The translations under genes and the position numbers were made by a program. Shown here one piece after another: positions 44,021-54,624 of a stretch of 64,000 nt of DNA. This DNA comes from Plasmodiophora brassicae (taxonomy: Eukaryota > Endomyxa: Phytomyxea > Phytomyxea > Plasmodiophorida): assembly GCA_036867785.1 (NCBI GenBank), contig CP145409.1, positions 1,302,001 through 1,366,000 on the forward strand. Direction: 5' to 3'. Every line of letters begins with the position of its first letter. The stretch's first letter is position 1. Under the pieces are notes generated by a model. It did no database searches, was not told the DNA's origin, and saw nothing but the letters and a program-made list of their open reading frames with translations.

Positions 44021-47000
44021 ATGTCATCGTTGCCGAGGTACCGTCCGATGGACGGGTACAACGTCAACCCAGATCATCCGACATGGGGGACGCTGCGGCA
44101 ACCGCTCGAGTACATCTCGACACCGGAGGCATATGCCGACAATGTGTCGTCTACGGCCGGCCCACACCGGAACAGCGCCCGATACATTTCGGACGTCCTG
44201 TTCACATCGCAGTTCAAATTCAACGTCATCAGCGGCGCAAGCGGCTGGTTCCCGTATTACGGCCAGTTCCTGGCGCACGACATGATCCTGCAAGCATCGT
44301 CCAACGTGACGTTCCACATTCCCGTTCCACGGTGTGATATGGGATACGGGTTCGACCCCAACTGCACGGGCACAGCCACGATCCCGTTCACGCGCGAGGG
44401 CGGATCAGTTACATCCCGCGGGTACTTCCAGGGACAGAACCTTGCGACGTCGTGGCTTGACCTGAACCTGGTCTATGGCCTCGGCGACAACCGCACGTCG
44501 TACCTTCGAACGTTCAGTGACGGGAAGATGAAGACATCACAGGGCCCACGCGGCGAGCTGCTGCCGTTCAACCTCCCGCTGTTCGACAACGCGGGCCCGA
44601 TGACGCCGAACATGTTCCTGGCTGGAGACCCGCGCTGTAACATCAACCTGCCGCTGCTGGCGCTCCACACGCTGTTCGTCCTGGAGCACAACAAGTGGGC
44701 GACCACGTTCAAACAACGCAACCCGACGTGGGACGACGAGACCCTGTTCCAGGAGGCGCGGCGCTTCACCATCGCGATCCACCAGAAGATCGCCTATTAT
44801 GAGGTGGACTCTATCGCGTGCAGCCCCGCAGTTTGGTTTTGCGAGCGCGACTGACTGGGTGCCCCGCTCGACGAACAGTACCTGCCGAAGCTGCTGGCGC
44901 ACGGGCTTGAACCATACACGGCCTTCAACCCGAACCTGTCGCCCGCCATCGACGTCGCCTTCATGACGGCGGCGTTCCGGTACGGGCACAGCTCGACGAA
45001 CCAGCAGGTGTACCGCATGCAGGAATCGCGGGTCCCGGTCGCCGACGGGCCGCTCAACGTCGCCGACACGATCCTGAACCCGCAGGAGTACCGCGTCAAC
45101 GGCATGGACGACGTCCTGCGAGGGCTTATCCTGGAACCAGAGGCCGACGCCGACGACAACATGGTGGAAGGCATGCGGACGGTCCGTTCCCTGGCACCTC
45201 GCGTGTGCTGTCGCGCGCAGACATGAACGTCCCTGCCTCTGCTTAGCACCCGATCCTGGGCGATATGGCGGCTGTTGACATCCAGCGTGGTCGGGATCGC
45301 GGCGTGCCCGACTATAACACGGTGCGGCAAGCGCTCGGGATGCCCAGGGCCCGCAACTGGTCGGACGTCACCAGCAATCCCGAGTACCAACGGCGCCTGG
45401 CCATCGCCTACAACAGCGTCGACGACCTGGACCTGTACGTCGGCGGGCTCTCCGAGGACAAGGTCGGCACGGGGATCATCGGGCCGACGTTCAACGCGCT
45501 CGTCACGGCCCAGTTCCTTCGGACGAGGGATGCCGACCCGTACTTCTTCATGCGACCCGGCCTGTTCTCCACCGACGAACTGAACAAGATCCAGAACCGG
45601 TCCCTGTCGAGTATGATCCTTGACTTCACCCAGGTAGGCGAAGAACGGCGACGGGTTCATATCGCACCGCCTGACATGTTGCCGGGCACAGGTGAAGTGG
45701 ATGCCGTCGGACGTGTTCGCGCTGGAACAGATCCCGACGGCTAGTTCGGCATCGTCAACGTCAGTGGCGACTGGGTTCACGGGCATCTTCTCGCCCCTGC
45801 CAGGGTACACGGTCAGCTGGGCGATCACCAGCGACTGCGTCTGGACGGTCCAGATCGTCAGCACTCGGGGCGGGTGGGCCGGCATCGGATTCGGCACCCA
45901 GATGGCGGGCAGCGACGTCATCCTGTGCTACATGAACGGCGGCGCCATGACCTGCGTCGACTCCATGGTGGTCGGCCAGTTCGAGACGGCACCGACGTCT
46001 GACGATGAAATCGGCCACACGAACGATGTCCTGCCCGGGACAGTCACCGGCCAGATCCTGGGCGGGGTCCTGACCGCTCAGTTCTCCCGGCGATGCAGCA
46101 CGGGCGACTCGATCGACCACGTCATTACGAGGGCGATGACGCCGATGATCTTTGCGCATGGGCCGACGCCACGACCCGCCCAGCACGGCCTGTTCGGCAG
46201 GGCGCTGGGCACTGTCAACCTGTTCACGAATCAGGCGGCTCTTAGCAACGAGGACGTTTTCCACCTGAGCACCACGTCGGCGGCGGCCTTCTCTTCCATC
46301 GGTTTCATCTTCCTCGCCCTGCAAGGTTCGTGCTCCGCGCTCTCGTTCGATGTCGACATGGCTGACCAGGATGCTAGCGCTGACGTTGCTGGCGATTGTT
46401 GGCTTCCGCAAGACACGTGCCGTGTTCTTCCAGGGCCCATCGCTGCTGATCACAATGCTGCTGGGGTCCATGATGATCAGCGGCACCCTGATCCTAACCA
46501 CTGTGGAGCAGTCTGCCTCGATCTGCGCCTGGCGTTTGTTCCTGTCCAGCATGGGGTTCTCCCTGATCTTCGCTACCCTACTAGGCAAGCTCTACCGGTA
46601 CAACAAGGTTGCCATCCAGGCTGAATGCTGCAATGCGTTCCACGACTGAGTGCTGATCGGCAATGCAGATTTTCTACAACAAGTCGGCGCTGACCGTGAA
46701 AGTCACCAACGTGCACATTGTATCGGGGACGCTAATCTTCCTGGCGGTCGACGCGATCCTGTGCGGGATCTGGATCGGCGTCTCGCCTATGAAGATCGCG
46801 TCAGAGGCGCCGAACACCTGCTCGGATTCCCTAACGGCAACGGGGATTTCCACGGTCCTGCTCATCGTCAAGGGCGTCATCCTGGTCGGTAGTGTATGGC
46901 TGTACCGGAACCTGCAGGCTCTGGAGGGGCGCACCGCATCGATGTTCAAGTCGGACATCAACATGACTGGGCAGATCAGCGCGCTCAGCCTGCTCTTCCT

Positions 47001-47563
47001 GGCCATCCTGCTGCTCGTCAACGAAGTGTCCACCAGCACCGTCTTCCAGCGGACGATCCTTCTCATCCAGTGCATTGCCGCGCTGTTCGTTTCAGGTGTG
47101 GAACAGTGGACCCGCCTTGTTCCCTGGAATGCTGCTCAACGTATCCAATGTTGCAGTGGTGCCGTACGTCTGGTACGCGTGCGTCAAGGTGGTGTTCCTG
47201 CTCGACGACAGGAAGGCGCGCAAGTCGAGTCACGTGTCGGAGGCGATCGCGAGCACGAACATGGCGGCGAAGGGGTACACCAGCACGAAGAAGACGAAAG
47301 GCGACACGAAGGTAGCCGGCGGCACATCTGTGCAACTGGGCGATAGCACGTCGGAGAGCGCCACGGCGGGCGATGCGGCGGACACGAAGGGCCTCCAGTC
47401 GGACGTCTCGAAGAACTTCCGGATCAAGCTGGACGAGGTGCAGAAGGCGCTCACCGAGTACAACATGTACGACCAGCTGGCGCAGAAGTCCAGCGCCAAA
47501 TTCAACAAGCTCAAGTCCGAGTTGCTGCAGATGGAGGCGGAAATGGATTTCAGGAACCAGTAG
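44021..47563 (+). CDS. haem peroxidase - DOMON - class C 7TM receptor fusion (copy A)
   Basis: Seven exons: 44021-44803, 44879-45181, 45247-45633, 45692-46325, 46378-46607, 46669-47095 and 47157-47563; 1056 aa. Residues 1 to about 490 are an animal-type haem peroxidase: RYRPMDGYN, GQFLAHDM (distal His86; the Asp that usually esterifies haem is Ala), AGDPRC (Arg205), EHNK, FRYGHS (proximal His298) and DIQRGRDRGVPDYN. About 515-675 is a DOMON domain: GWAGIGFGTQMAGSDVILC, DHVITRAM, AQHG; Met562 and His656 could be haem ligands. About 686-935 holds seven hydrophobic helices; ICAWRLFLSSMGFSLIF, LYRYNKIF and an ECL2-type Cys (APNTC) match class C GPCRs, including the TM3-loop disulfide. The tail ends in a coiled coil (LDEVQKALTEYNMYDQL...). 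The start is fixed: TGA is in frame 18 bp upstream with no AG between, so there is no signal peptide. Confidence 0.9.
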
Positions 47564-47672
47564 AACCGAGCAAATTTCGTCCGCATTCTTCACGTCATCA
47601 TCGTCAGTACAACTAAACTCGTTTTGGACACGGAACCCAGCTGTCATGTCGGACGCGTTTGGAATTGGCTAT

Positions 47673-47678
47673 AATAAA
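47673..47678 (+). terminator. polyadenylation signal of copy A
   Basis: AATAAA 110 bp after the stop of copy A; the relic of a third copy begins at the same point. Confidence 0.4.
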
Positions 47679-47898
47679 TAGTTCGAGAACAAGGAGATAA
47701 CACACCGCTGTTGGTGATGGACTGGAACGGTCCCGTGAGCGTGACGTATCGAGCGGTGTTCGGATTGGACCCAGTTGGCGTCGAGCCCTTGACGTCTGCG
47801 TATGCCTGTGGCCGACTCGCGATAAAGTCAAGCGGCTGTGTAGGTGGTTTCCCAGACCGGATGCTCGGCCGGGATTCGCGTTGTACCCGTCCATAGGC
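47678..47898 (-). pseudogene. relic of a third peroxidase-receptor gene (exon 1 fragment)
   Basis: About 220 bp resembling the first exon of copy B in the same orientation. On the minus strand it begins with PMDGYNANP, identical to copy B, and then drifts. Shared blocks on the plus strand include atagttcgagaacaaggag, ccgctgttg, ctggaacggt and ttgtacccgtccat. A two-base insertion near 47700 and many substitutions break the frame. It corresponds to roughly codons 8-82 of copy B. No further exons of this third copy were found. Confidence 0.8.
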
Positions 47899-48370
47899 GA
47901 TACCTTGTCTTTGACTGCATCTTGGACGTCGGCGCCAGACACGTCTGTCAATATGCTATACGAATAATAGAGACCGGGCTGTGTTACGTCTGTGGCGCTT
48001 ACTTCTGTACCCCAACGATGAACGGGACATCAGGGGTATTTACTGTCTGACGCCGACTCTGGATTCGAGAAACGCAAAGGGCAGGTCACCCAAAGCAACT
48101 TCCCCATGGGTTCATGAACATAAACCTGGATGCAGGAGCGGGTAGGAGAAGGTGAAGCGCGTGGCAAAGACGGTAGATGATGGAAGTTATATAGCCGCAC
48201 CAGAACCGTAATCAAATCACAGCGGATAGCCAGACGCCACAGGCATCCAGTGGGACCTCTCGACAACGTTCCGAGACAGCTTTTACAGCGCTATCTAATT
48301 TCAAGGAGAGAAGCCGAAGTCCAATTTGCTTCGACTTGACAGGGGAACCATGGCTCAGCTTACAAACAGA

Positions 48371-48376
48371 TTTATT
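48371..48376 (-). terminator. polyadenylation signal of copy B
   Basis: AATAAA on the minus strand, 53 bp after the stop of copy B. Confidence 0.4.
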
Positions 48377-48428
48377 GTTGCTGTTTCACCAGTCAGGTAT
48401 GGCCACTTTGAACAAAGCACAATGGAAC

Positions 48429-51400
48429 TCAATCAATCTGGTTCCGGAATTCTGCTTCCGCTTCCATTTGGAGAATCTCCGCCTTCAGCTTGGAGAACTT
48501 CTCGTTGGCCTTCTCGGTGAGCTGCGCGTACAGGTTGAACTCGGTCAGCGCCTTCTGTGCATCGTCGTACTTGATCTGAAGCCGTTTCTCCGTGTTGACG
48601 TTGCTGATGGGGTTGTCGTCGAAAACGAAAGTTCCACTTCCAGCGGGCGAGGCGGCGTGTGACTTCTTCGGCTGAGTCACTTCAGCCACACTGCGCGACT
48701 TGCGATTCACGTCGTCCTTCAGGGTTAAGGCCTTCGCAACCATATACCAAACGTAGGGTACGGCTATTGGGGCATAGTCCTGTCAGTGGCCGACACTCGT
48801 TAAACGATGACACGTAGGGTCGTACCTGCGACGAACAGCGACGACAGGCACTGGATGAGGAGGATGGTCCTCTGGAAGGCAGTACTGGCCGACACTTTGC
48901 TGACAAGCAGCATGACGCCGAGGAACGTGAGGCTGAAGCCGCAAATCTGACCGGCCATGTCGAAATCCGCTTTAAACATGGATGCGGTGCGCCCTTCCAG
49001 CGTTTGCAACCCCCGGTACAACCACGCGCTAGTCAGCAGGATGCCGCCCTTGACGACGATAAGCAACCAGGAGATCACCGAGGCCGTAAAGGAATCCGGG
49101 CACGTGTTCGGCACCGCTGGCACAACATCCATAGGCGAGACGCCAACCCATATGCCGCACAGGAGAACGTCGATCGTCAACATGCCTAATGTAGCCGATA
49201 GGATGTGCACATTGGTCACTTTCACCGTCAGAGATGACTTGTTGAAAAAGATCTGCGAGTACAATGCAATGGTTCAGTACTGCTTGATTCGGTATGACTG
49301 CGCGAGCAGACCTTGCTGTATCGGTAAAGCTTCCCGAGGAGGATAGAGAAGACCAACGTGAATCCAGTGCTGGATAGGAAAAGGCGCCAGGCGCAGACGG
49401 CCGCAGACTGCTCCAGCGTCGTTAACACGAGCGTTGTACTGAGCATCGAGGACCCCAGCAGCATTGTTATGAGCAATGGCGGGCCCTGGAAGAATACATG
49501 GCGTGTCTTTCGAAATACAAGAACGAATAGCAACGTAATAACTATGACGCCACGTCGTTAGTCCCAATATACAAATATCTAGGTCGAAATACGAACCTTG
49601 TAGAGCCAAGAGGATGAACCCGACGGCTGCGAAGGTCGACGAAGATGCAGAACCGAGATGAAACACGTCCTCCCCGTCAAGAACGGCTTCGTTCGTGAAC
49701 AGGTTGATAGTGCCCTGTGCCCTGCCGAACAGGCCATGCTGGGCAGGATGGGCAGTCGGACCATGGGCAAAGATCATCGGCGCCATTGCGTTTGTGATGA
49801 TGTGATCGACCGAGTCGCCCGTGTTGCATTTCCGGGAGAACCGAGCGGTCAGAGCCCCGCCCAGGATTTGGCCAGAGACGCTCCCGGGCGCGATATCATC
49901 GGAGTGGCCAAAGTAGTAGTCGGGAAGAGGCATCGATTCATATGGGCTGGGCACCCACGAATCAGCACAGGTCATGGCCCCGTTGTCCATGTAGCACAGG
50001 ATGATATCGGCACCCGCCATTTGGGTTCCGAAACCGATGCCCGCCCATCCACCCCGTGTGCTGACGATCTGGACCGACCAGACGCAGTCGCTGCTAATTG
50101 CCCAGCTAACCGAATAGCCTGGCAGGGGCGAGAACAACCCGGTGTATCCTGTCGCCCTCGTAGTTGTGGTCGCTGTCGAACTGCCGGTCGGGATCTGCTC
50201 CAGCTGGAACACATCCGTCGGCAGCCATTGCACCTGTTGCCCAGATATATTAGGAAGGCGCCATGTCGTACAGAAACAGGATGGTGCACATACCTGAGTG
50301 TGGTCGAGGATCATGTTCGCCAATGTCCGGTTCTGTATCTCGGTCATTTCGTCGGTGGAGAAGAGCCCCGGTCGCTGGTAGAAGAACGGGTCGGCGTTTC
50401 GCGTCCGAAGGAATTGTGCTGCGATCAGCCCGGCGAACGTCTGGCTGGTGATCGCCGACGGATACCTGTCCTCCGCCAAGCCGCCCACATACAGGTCCAC
50501 ATCATCGACACTTTGGTACGCGGCGGCCAGGCGCTGCTGATAATCGGGGATGCTTGAGATATCGGACCACTTGGTTGCTCTCGGCAGGCCGACTGCGACA
50601 CGGACCGTGTTGTAGTCGGGCACGCCACGATCCCGACCCCGCTGAATGTCAACGGCGGCCATGTCGCCGTTGATCGTGCCCTGAACACGGATGTCACCAC
50701 ACTGGGATCAACACATCCGTAAAACGGAACGGACCGTTCGCATGGCGTCCACCATGTTGGCATCGGCGGCGGGTTCCGGCTGCAGGATGAGCCCGCGCAG
50801 GACGTTCTCCATGCCATTGTCCCGGAACTCCTGCGGGTTCAGAATCGTGTCGGCGAGGTTCAGCGGTCCACCGGGGACAGGCACCCGTGATTCCTGCAGC
50901 CGGTAGAGGAGCTGGTTCGTCGAACTGTGCCCATATCGGAAGGCAGCCGTAATGAAGGCAACATCAATGGCGGGCGACACATCCGGTTTGAACCCCGAGT
51001 ATGGGTCAAGCCCGGCGCTCAGCAATTTCGGCAGGTACTGTTCACAGCATAAACAGTCAGTTTACCGCCAGGGCAGATCGATATGCGGCAGGGTATACCT
51101 CGAAGTAGGTGATCTTCTGATGGACTGCGATGGTGTAGCGTCGAGCCTCCTGGAACAGAGTCTCGTCGTCCCAGGTCGGGTTCCGCTGTTTCAACGTGGC
51201 TGCCCGTTTGTTGTGCTCTAAGACGAACAGGGTTTGGATCGCTAGGAGAGGCAGGTTGAGATTGCACCGAGGGTCCCCGGCCAGGAACAGGTTCGTGCTG
51301 CTCGGGCCAAGGTTCGGCAGCAGGTCGAGATTGTAGGGCAACAGTTCGCCAGTTGGGCCCTGAGACGTCTTCATCGTGCCGTTTGTAAACGTTCGAAGGT

Positions 51401-51881
51401 ACGCTGTACGGCTGTCGCCGAGTCCATAGACGTTGCTCAGGTCAAGCCAGGCGGTCGCATCGTTCTTGCCCTGGAGATACCCATTGGAGGTGTTCGATGC
51501 ACTATGCCGCGTGAAAGGGATTGTCTTTGTGCCCGTGCAGTTGGGATCCAGGCCGAACCCCATATCGCATCGCGGGACTTGAATATTGAAGCTGTGGTTA
51601 GACGAGACCAGCATGGACATGTCGCTGGCCAGGAATTGGCCATAGTTCGAGAACAAGGAGCTAACGCCGCTGTTGATGTTGAACTGGAACGGTGCCGTGA
51701 ACACGACGTCAGAGATGAACCGGGCATTGTCCCGGTTCGGGCCGGCCGGCCCTGACACGTTGTCCGCGTACGCTTGTGGAGCGGAGACGAACTCGAGCGG
51801 TTGCAATGTCGTTCCCCAGGTCGGGTGGTCCGGGTTCGCATTGTACCCGTCCATCGGACGGTATCGGGGCGGCGACGCCAT
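48429..51881 (-). CDS. haem peroxidase - DOMON - class C 7TM receptor fusion (copy B, distal His lost)
   Basis: Seven exons: 51099-51881, 50735-51037, 50294-50680, 49597-50233, 49312-49541, 48826-49252 and 48429-48763; introns 54-62 nt; 1033 aa. Exon lengths 783, 303, 387, 637, 230, 427 and 335 equal those of copy A except exon 4 (+3) and the last exon (-72). The architecture is as in copy A. The peroxidase domain reads GQFLASDM: residue 86, the catalytic distal histidine, is Ser, while Arg205 and proximal His298 remain, so peroxidase turnover is probably lost although haem may still bind. The DOMON retains GIGFGTQMAGAD. The seven helices keep VCAWRLFLSSTGFTLVF and the loop Cys (PNTC). The C-terminal coiled coil (KALTEFNLYAQLTEKAN...) is conserved though the linker before it differs. 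TGA in frame 15 bp upstream of the ATG, with no AG between, again excludes a signal-peptide exon. Confidence 0.9.
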
Positions 51882-52117
51882 TGCCGGCGAGGGTCAAGCA
51901 GTCTGTCTGCGTTCAATGCTTCGACAAACCACGCCGGACTGACCCTGTGACGTGCGCTGAACGCCTCAGCGTATGACAGGCTGCCTGCCACACATGGGAC
52001 TGTGCGTCTCGTTTCGGAAGAGCTGCCAATGACGTGCTGCACCGGTTTGCGCCAGGTGTGACCTGCAGCCATCCGAGACGATCGCTAACCCGGCCGGGTA
52101 TCATCAGATTTCAGCGG

Positions 52118-54586
52118 ATGGGCACGCGACCGGCTGCGGTCAGACCCTTGGCGATGTCGTCCGATACGTTACCTGCGCCCGGCCACGTTCAGCGCCTGCA
52201 GATCTTCTTCGAGAACATCATCACGAATGGGTACACAGGGACCGCCGACATGCCCAGCATGCGGGTCGACTACCGCCGGCCGGATCAGGCCGCCCCGCTC
52301 CTCGCTCGACGCACCGTCCCCGTCGTTATCAAGGATCGCATCCGCCAGCTCATGGCCCCGTTCGGCGCCCCCGTTGTCGCTGCACAGCAGCCAGCAACTG
52401 GCCAGAGCGCGCGGAAGCGCGATTCGACGCCACGATCGGCGGTTTCGTTCGGGGACGCACCTGCCGACCCGCATCGAGCCGTACATATAGGGAACGCGCG
52501 ACGAGAGTCAGATCAGGGCTCTCGGCCCAACCTGATCGGCGCGGGCAGCGTGCAGCGTTCGCGCGTGTCGTCCAACAAATTGTCGGTGGAGGAAGCCGCG
52601 TTCGTGCCGAAGGCGCTCAAGACGACGCTGGAGAAGGTCGACTCGATGGTGATCGACGACAAGGAGGTCCTGGACGGGATCAACCAGGCCGACGAGTTCG
52701 ACGTCGGTTGGGATTCTGCCGAGGACCACAGCGTGTCGGCCGCCGTCGACCAGGACGACATAATTGACGGCGAAGAGGAGACCGTCAGCGGCGTTGAGGA
52801 CGAGGACGACGCGCAGGCGCTGTTCCACGCCCGCCTGATCGTCGATTTCCAAGGCCAGACCGGAAGCGAATTACACGGCAAGAAGGGCGACCGAGTCGTT
52901 GCCTACGAGGTCAACGACGACGGGTGGTGCCTGGTGCGCAACGGCGACGAGATCGGGTGGATCCCGCAGTCATTCATCGAAATGGTCGATCGGCGCCAGG
53001 CGCGCCAGAGGTCGACGTCGTCATCGCTGGCACCATCGTTCGAGGTCGATTTCCGCAACGCGATCCCGGGCCAGGCGGACCGTGACAATGTCCTGAAGTT
53101 CGTTGCCGATAGCGGTCTGTTGTCGGAAGCACGCGCCCACGGCAACGTCGTCGTCTACGCCGACCTGATCGATGGGATCCTGCGCGCCGGACGTACGACG
53201 TCCGGGGCGTTGTCGGCGCTGCTGGAGTTGGAGCGGCACAGGCGAAACTTCCCCGACCTGAAGTCGATCGCCGACGCTGTAGCGCACCTGCGCGCGTCCT
53301 GGGACGACGTCGCGGTCGAGGCGGCCCACGTGATCGCATCCGGCGCCGCGTCCCTGTTCAAAGATCCGCGGACGACGCTGTCGATGGAAGGCGTTACCAG
53401 GATCATCATCGAGAGCACGTGCGGGAGCGCGATCGTCGAGCGGCTGAAGGAGGAGATCGCACACGAGCCGCGGCACGAACGCGCGTCGGACCTGTTGTCG
53501 GCCCTGCAGGTGCGTGCGCAGGCGCATGCACGCGCCCGGGACACGACCGCACAGGAGGATTGCAAGACCGTGTTCCAGGCGCTTCGCCGCCCCGATCTCC
53601 ACGTGTTCCGCGGGTTCCTCGACCTGCGCCCCAACCCGGTCCTCCAGGTCCTGTACAACGGGATGACGTGCGACCAGGTCGTCGCCGGCCTCGACGCGTT
53701 ATCCGCACAGGGCGTCCTGTTCGACGACCTCGAGTCGATCATGTGCGCCGTGTACAAGGCCGCCGGGCACGACCCGTCCCGGTTGTGCATGGGCCCGGGC
53801 AGCCCGCTGGCCAAGTACGCCGCTGCCGAAGGCGACCAGGACGACGCGAACATGACCCAGGCTCAGCGCGTGCAGTACCAGGCCAAAGCGATCATGACGG
53901 CGCTGTCGCACCCGTCCATCACGCTGTTCGCTGCCATCGACGGGAACGTTAGTATTCGCCTGGCGGATATCGCCGAGCTGATGAAAGCGGAACCGTCGTT
54001 GCCGTCCGTCCTCTGCAACATTCACCTGCTGAATGCCCGGGGCGTTCAGCTGGCATCGTTCCAGGACCTGGTTGCCAGTCAGCACGAACCAAGTCTGTCG
54101 ACGGCGAAGACGGCTGTCCTAGAGGCACTGAGGCGCCATGCCGATGAACTCTTCGTCGTCGAGGGAGCGGCGGCCGTTTCGTCGATGACGCTCGAGGGCG
54201 TTTCGCGATTCCTGAACGCAACTGGTGCGCACGCGGACGCGTTGAGCATCCTCCAGGACGACATTATCGGGAAGCGGCGTCAGTTCGAGACAATAACGGC
54301 GCTGGCGGCGTCGATCGCCAAGATCCACGAGGAGCGGGCGGCGGCCCGCACCCGTGACATCGCCGAGGTCTCGGCCTGGTTCGGCGACCACGCCGTCTTC
54401 AACAAACCCGTCGACCTGTTCGCCGCGGACGTGGCCGCCCTGCTCGACCGGGCCGGGTCCGCCCCGGCGCTCCTGTCCGCGCTGAACCACTTCGTCGACA
54501 AGGGCGTCTCCTTCGCCACGCTCGACGACCTGCACACCACCGCCGACAAGTTCTTCCAGACAGCCCCGAAGCCTAATGAACAGTGA
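52118..54586 (+). CDS. SH3-domain protein with a long helical C-terminal region
   Basis: Single exon, 822 aa from the ATG of MGTRPAAV; MSSDTLPA at 52154 is an alternative start. Residues 236-291 are an SH3 domain: ARLIVDFQGQTGSEL, KKGDRVVAYEVNDDGW (family ALYDF...E.DGWW), and GWIPQSFIEMVD (family GWVPSNYV). It is preceded by an acidic stretch (DGEEETVSGVEDEDD). The 530 residues after it are mainly alpha-helical, with repeated segments that each contain an LL- or AL-rich helix and a phrase such as FxDLxS or FATLDDL (PDLKSIADAV, FDDLESIMCAV, FQDLVAS), suggesting a solenoid of about 70-residue repeats. I do not recognise the family; an adaptor role in membrane or actin dynamics is a general SH3 inference. 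It is convergent with the isochorismatase-AlkB gene, 38 bp between stops. Confidence 0.78.
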   Translation: MGTRPAAVRPLAMSSDTLPAPGHVQRLQIFFENIITNGYTGTADMPSMRVDYRRPDQAAPLLARRTVPVVIKDRIRQLMAPFGAPVVAAQQPATGQSARKRDSTPRSAVSFGDAPADPHRAVHIGNARRESDQGSRPNLIGAGSVQRSRVSSNKLSVEEAAFVPKALKTTLEKVDSMVIDDKEVLDGINQADEFDVGWDSAEDHSVSAAVDQDDIIDGEEETVSGVEDEDDAQALFHARLIVDFQGQTGSELHGKKGDRVVAYEVNDDGWCLVRNGDEIGWIPQSFIEMVDRRQARQRSTSSSLAPSFEVDFRNAIPGQADRDNVLKFVADSGLLSEARAHGNVVVYADLIDGILRAGRTTSGALSALLELERHRRNFPDLKSIADAVAHLRASWDDVAVEAAHVIASGAASLFKDPRTTLSMEGVTRIIIESTCGSAIVERLKEEIAHEPRHERASDLLSALQVRAQAHARARDTTAQEDCKTVFQALRRPDLHVFRGFLDLRPNPVLQVLYNGMTCDQVVAGLDALSAQGVLFDDLESIMCAVYKAAGHDPSRLCMGPGSPLAKYAAAEGDQDDANMTQAQRVQYQAKAIMTALSHPSITLFAAIDGNVSIRLADIAELMKAEPSLPSVLCNIHLLNARGVQLASFQDLVASQHEPSLSTAKTAVLEALRRHADELFVVEGAAAVSSMTLEGVSRFLNATGAHADALSILQDDIIGKRRQFETITALAASIAKIHEERAAARTRDIAEVSAWFGDHAVFNKPVDLFAADVAALLDRAGSAPALLSALNHFVDKGVSFATLDDLHTTADKFFQTAPKPNEQ

Positions 54587-54624
54587 TGGGCACGCGGGTC
54601 GCCAGTGCTCTGCAACTCTGCCCG

